A stretch of 64,000 nucleotides of DNA from Mesorhizobium jarvisii. Lineage in GTDB: Bacteria; Pseudomonadota; Alphaproteobacteria; Rhizobiales; Rhizobiaceae. A model generated the notes under the pieces. That model was not told where the DNA came from. It saw nothing but the letters and a program-made list of their open reading frames with translations, and searched no databases. This document shows positions 7,849-14,519 of the stretch, piece by piece (position 1 is the stretch's first letter; each line of letters starts with the position of its first letter). The position numbers and the translations under genes were made by a program. The stretch lies in assembly GCF_003601985.1 (NCBI RefSeq), contig NZ_QZXA01000008.1, forward strand, positions 1-64,000, given 5' to 3'.

Positions 7849-8829
7849 ATGCCAAAAAACGAAAAAACGACAATCTTTCGCGCCGAGCAGTCGCCGCTCA
7901 AGGTGACGTTGCTGGTGTTTTCCGGGGCATCCATCATGTGCGTGGCGTGCGCCGTCGATCCGCTGCGCGCCGCCAACCGCATCGCCGGCGAAACCCTGTT
8001 CGACTTCAAGCTGGTTTCGGTAACCGGGGAGGCGCCGGTCACGACATGCGGCCTGCCCGTGGCGGTCAGCGGCCGATTCGATGCGACGGAACCAACCGAT
8101 GTCCTGGTCGTGGTCGCGGGCTTCGGCACGCAGAACTATGCCACGTCTGCCTTGCTCGCCGGGCTGCGCCGCGCGGCGCGGTCGGCCCGCGCCTGCGGCG
8201 GCGTCGAGGCGGGCACCTGGCTGGTGGCGCGCGCCGGCTTGCTGGAAGGGCGCAGCGCCACCACCCATTGGGAAGACATGGAAGATTTTTCGTCGGCCTT
8301 TCCCGGCGTAGACGTGCGCCCCGATCGATACATCATCGATGGGCCGGTGTTCACCACGGGCGGCGCATCACCGACCCTGGACCTGATGCTGCACCTGATT
8401 CGCACCCGGCTCGGCATGGCCGTTGCGCTCGATGTGGCAAGCGCATTCATCTACGATCAGGCGCGCGTGGCGACGGATGCGCAACCGCTGGTCTCGCTTG
8501 GTCGGCTCGATGGCTACGATCCACGCCTGGCGCAGGCCATCCGGCTGATGGAAGCGCATGTCGATCAGCCGCTGACCATCGAAGCAATAGCCAAGCGTGC
8601 CGGCGTGACGGCGCGCACCCTGGAAAGCATCTTCCGCAAGTCGATTGGCGAGACGCCGGGCGCCTATTATCTGAGGCTGCGGCTAGGGGCCGCGCGCCGG
8701 CTGGTGGTCGACACGCGCGTGGCCATGGCGGATATTGCCGGGCGGACGGGATTCTCGTCCGCCGCGGCATTTTCCAGAGCGTTTTCAAGAGCTTTTGGCG
8801 AAGCCCCGGTCAGGTTGCGCCGGGGCTAA
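7849..8829 (+). CDS. cdhR: GlxA/CdhR-family AraC transcriptional regulator of carnitine catabolism
   Basis: 326 aa. The N-terminal DJ-1/PfpI-like domain (about residues 15-190) has CVEAGTWL in place as GGVEAGTWLVARAG, and the C-terminal AraC double helix-turn-helix (about 220-320) includes LTIEAIAKRAGVTARTL and MADIAGRTGFSS. This architecture is that of CdhR, GbdR and ArgR-type activators. Divergence from the BKACE-LcdH operon makes it the probable carnitine-responsive activator. The ATG at 7849 follows AAGG by 5 nt; longer in-frame extensions upstream run into the promoter region and are rejected. The symbol is by analogy with Pseudomonas. Confidence 0.85.
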   Translation: MPKNEKTTIFRAEQSPLKVTLLVFSGASIMCVACAVDPLRAANRIAGETLFDFKLVSVTGEAPVTTCGLPVAVSGRFDATEPTDVLVVVAGFGTQNYATSALLAGLRRAARSARACGGVEAGTWLVARAGLLEGRSATTHWEDMEDFSSAFPGVDVRPDRYIIDGPVFTTGGASPTLDLMLHLIRTRLGMAVALDVASAFIYDQARVATDAQPLVSLGRLDGYDPRLAQAIRLMEAHVDQPLTIEAIAKRAGVTARTLESIFRKSIGETPGAYYLRLRLGAARRLVVDTRVAMADIAGRTGFSSAAAFSRAFSRAFGEAPVRLRRG

Positions 8830-8843
8830 GTCAGTTCAGGGAA

Positions 8844-9047
8844 TCAAGCAGCGTTCTGGCGATCGCTGCCGGCGTCGATCTGCGAGCGCATCTGTCTCAC
8901 CAGCCGGACTTCAAAACGGTTGCTGACGGCGCGATCCCATTGGTTTTTCACGTCGTCGGTCGGCCGCGGCAGCGCCATCAGCCGGTCGATGATCGATCCG
9001 GTCTCCCCAGATGAGAGCAGGGCGTCGATTTCGCGTTCGTGCTGCAT
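8844..9047 (-). CDS. small hypothetical protein
   Basis: 67 aa, charged and largely helical in composition, with no recognised domain. A strong ribosome-binding site (GGAAGGAGG) stands 9 nt before the ATG at 9047, which is the main reason to accept it. It converges on the end of the regulator gene with a 14-nt gap. A role cannot be inferred. Confidence 0.6.
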   Translation of the reverse strand: MQHEREIDALLSSGETGSIIDRLMALPRPTDDVKNQWDRAVSNRFEVRLVRQMRSQIDAGSDRQNAA

Positions 9048-9221
9048 ATCGGTTCGCCTCCTTCCTTTTCACCCGCCACAGGCCCCTCTTATACGAGATA
9101 CGTGACGGCAGTTTGAAGGCAAGAGCGAGGTCATTGAGGGGCGGCCAAGGGCAAAACCTTGTCGCCGGATGAGCGCTTCGGCGCAAAGCCGTTCCGCGCG
9201 CCAAAACCCGAGTCAGGAAGA

Positions 9222-9492
9222 TCAGCCGGGCCGTTTCACGAACAGCACGGTGGCGAAGCCGCTGTCCCATTCATCATCGGGATAGCGGTCTTTTTCGGAT
9301 GTAGCCGACCGCCTTGTAGACATTGCGGGTGCGCTCGTTGAACGTGTCGGTCTCGACATAGCGCCGCGCCGATGCCTGGGTGACGTGCGGCAGCCAGGTG
9401 CCTTCAAAGGTTTCCCGCAGCGCCTGTGTCAAGGCTGCGACGTCGCCCGCCTGCGCCTTGCGCACCGTGATCCGCCCGTTTGCCATCGTCAT
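9222..9492 (-). pseudogene. GNAT acetyltransferase remnant, frameshifted and shortened
   Basis: From the ATG at 9492 the protein begins like a GNAT enzyme (ITVRKAQAGDVAAL, then TFEGTWLPHV) and soon reaches NVYKAVGY, the usual C-terminal acetyl-CoA-site motif. The central acceptor strands seem to be missing. The frame then stops at 9274, while the neighbouring frame continues with EKDRYPDDEWDSGFATVLFV to a stop at 9222, a plausible C-terminus. An internal deletion plus a frameshift near 9300 explains this. A sequencing error could explain the frameshift, but not the missing centre. Confidence 0.6.
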
Positions 9493-9575
9493 CTCCCTTA
9501 GGAAGAGCGGATTAGCAAAAGGCGATCACGGCGGCTTTCGGCCACATCGGGCAGCTGTCTGTCCAGCGTCCGCCC

Positions 9576-10901
9576 TCAGACGTAGCGGTTGACGATGTTT
9601 TCCAGCAATTCCTGACGGCCGGAGCGCGGCTGCGGTTCGATCTTCTTCTTGACCACGCGCTCGGCGATGTCCTCGAGCGTGCGCTTGCCCGACAGCATTG
9701 CCTTGCCCTCTGCCGTGTTCCAGCCGGCATAGCGCTCGGCCAGCGGCGCCGACAGCGCCTTGTCCTCGACCATGCGGGCCGCGGCCTTGAGGCCGCGCGC
9801 ACAAGAATCCATGCCGCCGATATGGCCGATCAGCAGGTCCTGCGGGTCGAGCGACTGGCGACGCAACTTGGCGTCGAAATTGGTGCCGCCGGTCTTGAAA
9901 CCACCGGCCTGCAGGACCTGGTAGTAGGCCAGCGCCATTTCCGGCACGTTGTTGGGGAACTGGTCGGTGTCCCAGCCCGACTGGTAGTCGTTGCGGTTCA
10001 TGTCGATCGAACCGAAGACGCCAAGCGCATTGGCGAGCGCCAGCTCGTGCTCGAAGGAATGGCCGGCGAGGATGGCGTGGCCCTGCTCGATGTTGAGTTT
10101 TACTTCCTTCTCCAGGCCGAAGCGCTTGAGGAAGCCATAGACCGTGGCGACGTCATAGTCGTACTGATGCTTTGTCGGCTCCTGCGGCTTTGGCTCGATC
10201 AGGATGGTGCCCTTGAAGCCGATCTTGTGCTTGTAGTCGACGACGAGGCTGAGGAAGCGGCCGGCCTGTTCCTGCTCGCGGGCAAGGTCGGTGTTGAGCA
10301 GCGTCTCATAGCCTTCGCGCCCGCCCCACAGCACATAGTTCTCACCCTTCAGCCGCTTGGTGACGTCGATGCAGCTCTTCACCGTCGCCGCCGCATAGGC
10401 AAAGACATCCGGATCGGGGTTGGTGGCGGCGCCCGACATGAAGCGGCGATGCGAAAAAAGGTTTGCCGTGCCCCAGAGCAGCTTGACCCCGGTCTGCTTC
10501 ATCTTGCCGGCGAAATAGTCCGCGATCTCGTCGAGGCGGGCGGCACTTTCTGAAAAGTCCTTGCCCTCGGGCCGGACATCGGCGTCGTGGAAGCAGAAAT
10601 AGGGCGCGCCGAGCAGCGAGAACATCTCGAACGCAACATCGGCCTTGAGCTTCGCCAGTTCCATCGTGTCGATGCCGCCGGCCTTGGGGAACCAGGGGCG
10701 ATCGAAGGTCTGGCCGCCGAACGGGTCGCCACCCGGCCAGGCAAAGGAGTGCCAATAGGCGACGGCGAAGCGAAGATGGTCTTCCAGCCGTTTGCCGGCG
10801 ACGACCTCGTCAGGATTGTAGAAGCGGTAGGCCAGCGGATTGGTCGAATCCGGCCCCTCATATTTGATCTTCTGAATGTCGCCGAAAAATCCGCTGCTCA
10901 T
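9576..10901 (-). CDS. xylA: xylose isomerase
   Basis: 441 aa, the full length of class II xylose isomerases. It contains the metal and substrate-binding stretches FCFHDADVRPEG, WGGREGYETLLNTD, EPKPQEPTKHQYD and IEQGHAILAGH. It interconverts D-xylose and D-xylulose in the cytoplasm, feeding xylulokinase, whose gene lies 0.5 kb upstream in the same direction with one small divergent gene between. The ATG at 10901 is preceded by an AGGACAG ribosome site. The upstream region has tandem operator-like repeats. Confidence 0.96.
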   Translation of the reverse strand: MSSGFFGDIQKIKYEGPDSTNPLAYRFYNPDEVVAGKRLEDHLRFAVAYWHSFAWPGGDPFGGQTFDRPWFPKAGGIDTMELAKLKADVAFEMFSLLGAPYFCFHDADVRPEGKDFSESAARLDEIADYFAGKMKQTGVKLLWGTANLFSHRRFMSGAATNPDPDVFAYAAATVKSCIDVTKRLKGENYVLWGGREGYETLLNTDLAREQEQAGRFLSLVVDYKHKIGFKGTILIEPKPQEPTKHQYDYDVATVYGFLKRFGLEKEVKLNIEQGHAILAGHSFEHELALANALGVFGSIDMNRNDYQSGWDTDQFPNNVPEMALAYYQVLQAGGFKTGGTNFDAKLRRQSLDPQDLLIGHIGGMDSCARGLKAAARMVEDKALSAPLAERYAGWNTAEGKAMLSGKRTLEDIAERVVKKKIEPQPRSGRQELLENIVNRYV

Positions 10902-10924
10902 GATTTCTGTCCTCTCTCGAATAG

Positions 10925-10967
10925 TTCGCCCTGATTACCTCAGGTAATTCGCCTTGATTACCTCAGG
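10925..10967. promoter_or_regulatory. tandem operator-like repeats upstream of xylA
   Basis: Two 20-bp direct copies at 10925-10944 and 10948-10967 differ at one position (TTCGCC, then C or T, then TGATTACCTCAGG) with a 23-bp period. The first copy is centred on a 15-bp palindrome, ATTACCT-C-AGGTAAT (10934-10948), and the second on ATTAC-N7-GTAAT. They lie between xylA and the divergent NTF2-like gene, so they are likely binding sites for a regulator of xylose genes. No such regulator was identified in the window. Confidence 0.55.
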
Positions 10968-11037
10968 CGTAATTGGTTTCGCACTGCCGTGGGGTGAAAA
11001 GGGTTGCGTCAAAGCCACTCAACGAAGGAGACAGACC

Positions 11038-11400
11038 ATGACCGACCTCAACAAAATCGCCGAGGGCTACATCACCGCCTGGAACGAAAGCGATGCCAGC
11101 CGTCGCGCCGAATTGCTGAAGGCCACGTTCACCGAAGACGTCAGCTATCGCGATCCGCTGATGCAGGGCGACGGCCATGACGGTGTCGCGGCGCTGATCG
11201 ACGGCGTGCAGCAACGCTTTGCCGGCTTCCGCTTCTCGCTGAAGGGCACGCCGGACGGCTTCGCCGACAAGATCCGCTTCTCCTGGAACCTCGGGCCTGA
11301 AGGCGTTCCTTCGGTCATCGAAGGCACCGATATCGGCGTCATCGAAAACGGCCGCCTGAAGAGCATCACCGGCTTCCTCGACAAGGTCCCGGCGCAGTGA
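11038..11400 (+). CDS. SnoaL-like/NTF2-fold protein
   Basis: 120 aa with the cone-shaped NTF2 fold pattern: an N-terminal helix (IAEGYITAWNESDASRR), FTEDVSYRDPLM and a C-terminal strand ending in ITGFLDKV. Members are small ligand-binding proteins or isomerase-like enzymes with diverse roles; none can be assigned here. GAAGGAG precedes the ATG at 11038. It sits alone between the two xylose genes on the opposite strand and shares the operator-like region with xylA, so it could be co-regulated. Confidence 0.8.
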   Translation: MTDLNKIAEGYITAWNESDASRRAELLKATFTEDVSYRDPLMQGDGHDGVAALIDGVQQRFAGFRFSLKGTPDGFADKIRFSWNLGPEGVPSVIEGTDIGVIENGRLKSITGFLDKVPAQ

Positions 11401-11432
11401 GGCCGGAAGTCGCGGCGTGGGCGAGAAATCGT

Positions 11433-12887
11433 TCACGCCGTGGCACCCCTGATTGCCGGATAGAGCGTCCGGTAGCGATGATAGGCATCGGCGTAGGCGC
11501 CGCCGAGCTTGGCATCCGGTTCGATCGTGGCATCCGTCCTTGGGGCGGAGCAGACGGCCAGCGGATCGGCACCCGTCGCCGCGATCAGGCCAAGCCTGGC
11601 GGCACCGAAGGCGGCGCCGAAATCGCCGTCGGCGGGAATATCCACCGGCACCTGCAGCGCGGTGGCGATCGATTTCAGCCAGTAGCGCGAGCGTGAGCCG
11701 CCGCCGATCGCCGTCACCCGCGTCAATGTGGTGCCGGCTGTCTTCAGGGCTTCGAGACTGTCGCGGAAGGCGAAGGCGACACCTTCGAGCACCGCCTGCG
11801 TCAGGACTGCCCGGCTCGATTCATGCGCCAGCCCGGTGAAGGAACCGCGAATGGCGGAATCATTGTGCGGCGTGCGCTCGCCCGAGAGGTAGGGCAGGAA
11901 GGATACACCGGTCGGCGCCTTCAGCGCGTCGCCGAGTTCAGCGGTCAGTTCACCCGCGCCCTTTCCAGTGATCTCCGACAGCCAGTTGAGCGAATCGGTC
12001 GCCGACAGGATGACGCCCATCTGGTGCCAGGTGTCGGGCAGCGCATGGCAGAAGGTGTGGACGGCACTTGCCGGGTTGGGCAGATAGGACGCGTTGGCGG
12101 CAAACAGCACGCCCGACGTGCCGAGAGAGACAAAGGCATGGCCAGCGCCGACCGTGCCCATGCCGCAGGCCGAGGCTGCATTGTCGCCGGCGCCACCGGC
12201 AATCGGGATGCCGGCCTCGACGCCCCATTTCGATGCCAATTCGCTGCGCAAACCGCCGGCCTTCTCGGTGCCTTCGACCAGGGACGGCATCTGCTTCTCG
12301 TCGAGCGACGTTGCCGCCAGCAATTCGGCCGACCAGCGGCGCTTGCCGACATCGAGCCAGGACGTGCCCGCTGAGTCCGACATTTCGGAAATGTGCTCGC
12401 CAGTCAGCCAAAGCCGCAGGAAATCCTTCGGCAGCAGCACCTTGGCCACTTTGGCGAAGACGGCGGGTTCGTTGTTCTTCACCCAGGCGAGCTTGGGCGC
12501 GGTGAAGCCGGGGAAAACGATGTTGCCGGTGAGCTTGCGGAAGCGCGGATCGGCGTCGAGCGCTGCTGCCTCGACATGGCTGCGCGTGTCGTTCCACAGG
12601 ATGCAGGGGCGCAGCACATGATCAGCCGCATCGAGCAAGGTCGCGCCGTGCATCTGGCCGGACAGGCCGATGCCTTTCACCGCCGCGAACTGCCTGGGGT
12701 GCGAAGCCTTGAGTTCGGCGATCGCGTCTTCGCAGGCGCGTATCCAGTGGGACGGGTCCTGTTCGGACCAGCCGGGATGCGGCCGCGAAACGTCAAGCGA
12801 ACCATGGCCGGAGCCGACGACGGTCTGTCCGGCATCGATCAGCAGCGCCTTGACGCCCGACGTGCCCAGGTCGAGGCCGAGATACAT
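11433..12887 (-). CDS. xylB: xylulokinase
   Basis: 484 aa FGGY-family sugar kinase. The N-terminal phosphate-binding motif LGLDLGTSGVKA, the substrate region GLSGQMHGATLLD, and the C-terminal ATP site with AIGGGSRSRYWLKSIA and DFGAAFGAARLG are all present. It phosphorylates D-xylulose to xylulose 5-phosphate for the pentose phosphate pathway. The start at 12887 is chosen because GGGAGGATG precedes it; an in-frame start at 12905 would lie upstream of that site. Confidence 0.95.
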   Translation of the reverse strand: MYLGLDLGTSGVKALLIDAGQTVVGSGHGSLDVSRPHPGWSEQDPSHWIRACEDAIAELKASHPRQFAAVKGIGLSGQMHGATLLDAADHVLRPCILWNDTRSHVEAAALDADPRFRKLTGNIVFPGFTAPKLAWVKNNEPAVFAKVAKVLLPKDFLRLWLTGEHISEMSDSAGTSWLDVGKRRWSAELLAATSLDEKQMPSLVEGTEKAGGLRSELASKWGVEAGIPIAGGAGDNAASACGMGTVGAGHAFVSLGTSGVLFAANASYLPNPASAVHTFCHALPDTWHQMGVILSATDSLNWLSEITGKGAGELTAELGDALKAPTGVSFLPYLSGERTPHNDSAIRGSFTGLAHESSRAVLTQAVLEGVAFAFRDSLEALKTAGTTLTRVTAIGGGSRSRYWLKSIATALQVPVDIPADGDFGAAFGAARLGLIAATGADPLAVCSAPRTDATIEPDAKLGGAYADAYHRYRTLYPAIRGATA

Positions 12888-12969
12888 ATCATCCTCCCAT
12901 GCCAATTATTTTTTTCGGATCTCGAAAAAATTTGGCTGAGCCAGTTTTTAAGGCAAGATCGGCTTGCGG

Positions 12970-14292
12970 TCAATTCTCTGACAAATCGGCCGCGCGTCGC
13001 GCAAGCAGCACAGACAGCGGGCTATCCGGCCGCGCCATCGAACGCTCCGCCGTGAGCGCCCCGGCGAGCGCGCGGTCACCGGCCCGCAAGGCCGCTTCGA
13101 TCAGCGTCAGGTCGATGACGTCGCGCTGTGCGTGGCTGCCGCCGAAGCGGTTGGCGATCGCCCGGATCGGCCGGATCAGGTGCACGGCCTCGCTGTAGTT
13201 GCCCTCGCCGAACGCCTTGATTGCCAGCGTCAGTGGATGGCCGACATCCCGCGTGAAAGCGACGTTGTCGCCGCCGCCATGCATCGCCTCGCGTTGCGCC
13301 TCGAGCAAGGCAAGGGCGGGTCCGTCGAGCCCGGCGCCAACGAAGGCCATCATCGCATGCGCATCGTTGAAGGCATAATCGCCGGCGCCGGCCTTGGGCC
13401 AATTGGCGGCGAGCGCCGTCCAGCGGTCACCGACATCGATGCCGCCGAGATGCAGCCGCCACAGGATTGCCGACGCATCGACCATGTTCAACGCCATCGC
13501 CGATGGCGTGCCATAGATCGGTCCGTCATAGAGCGCCAGCACCTGGTCGATCTCGCCGAGATCGTAGTGGAACAGCGCCAGGTGCCACCAATTGTGCACC
13601 TGCAGGAAGCTCTCCTTTGTCCAGGCTTCGGGATTGGCGCGCATCCAGGCGATACCGTCCTTTTGCCGGCTTTGCATTTCCATGACATGGGCGACCGCAT
13701 GTTGCGCCCAGCCGTCGCGCGGCTCGATCTCGACCGCCGCGCGACCAAGCTTTTCGGCCCTGGTATAGTCCCCCATTTCCTCCAGCCCGAAGGCCTGCAT
13801 GCCGAGGATGGCGTGGTAGCCCGGCATGCCGCTCTGCCATGACGGCAAGGCGCGGGCGATGCGATCACGCAGCATGCGGGCATTGCCGGTGAAGAAATCG
13901 ATCTGGTGCCCGACCTGCAGCGCCAGCGCGTCGAGCGGGGTCTGGATGGCGATATCCTCGAGGATCCTGGCGGCGTCATGCCAGCGCCCGTTGGCGAGGT
14001 GGCCGAGGGCCAGAACATGCGCCGCTTCGCGCGCCGTCGCGGCAAGCGGCAGCGCCGCCTCGTGGCAAGCCCTGGCCACCGCCGTCGCGTCGCGCTCGGT
14101 GGCAAGGCCGAAGAGATAGCCCTTGAAGACATGCGCCATGACGAAACCGGGATCCGCCGATATGGCACTGTCGACGGAAGCGACGGGATCGCCGATGAAG
14201 CACAGCAGTTCACGCACGGCCTGGCTGTAGGGCGTGAACCCCGCTTCGGTGGCGCCCGAAAATGTCAGGCCGAATGTGTCCCTGATTGCCAT
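12970..14292 (-). CDS. tetratricopeptide-repeat protein, TTC38-like
   Basis: 440 aa, soluble, rich in alpha-helical hairpins (for example AREAAHVLALGHLANGRWHDAA and MGDYTRAEKLGRAAVEIEP). This matches the TTC38/StaR-like family, common but uncharacterised in Rhizobiales. Characteristic are the conserved WAQHAVAHVMEM and NWWHLALFHYDLG segments in the middle. No signal peptide or membrane span. It points the same way as xylB, with about 80 nt between, but no functional link is evident. Confidence 0.8.
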   Translation of the reverse strand: MAIRDTFGLTFSGATEAGFTPYSQAVRELLCFIGDPVASVDSAISADPGFVMAHVFKGYLFGLATERDATAVARACHEAALPLAATAREAAHVLALGHLANGRWHDAARILEDIAIQTPLDALALQVGHQIDFFTGNARMLRDRIARALPSWQSGMPGYHAILGMQAFGLEEMGDYTRAEKLGRAAVEIEPRDGWAQHAVAHVMEMQSRQKDGIAWMRANPEAWTKESFLQVHNWWHLALFHYDLGEIDQVLALYDGPIYGTPSAMALNMVDASAILWRLHLGGIDVGDRWTALAANWPKAGAGDYAFNDAHAMMAFVGAGLDGPALALLEAQREAMHGGGDNVAFTRDVGHPLTLAIKAFGEGNYSEAVHLIRPIRAIANRFGGSHAQRDVIDLTLIEAALRAGDRALAGALTAERSMARPDSPLSVLLARRAADLSEN

Positions 14293-14519
14293 GCAACATC
14301 CCTCTGATCGACCTGGAACAAGCCCCGGACCCTTCGGGCCAAGGCGATCTTAAATCATGGGCCACGGACGTGCCAATCGTGCACTGCATAAGGTCTATGC
14401 CAGCAGCCTTTGCAGTTCATCAACCATGGAATGCAGATTAGGCTTTGTAAAATCGAACGAATTGTGGCTTCATTGCGGCGCGGCGAAGGGCTTGTAATCG
14501 CGATCTGAGAGGGGACGCG

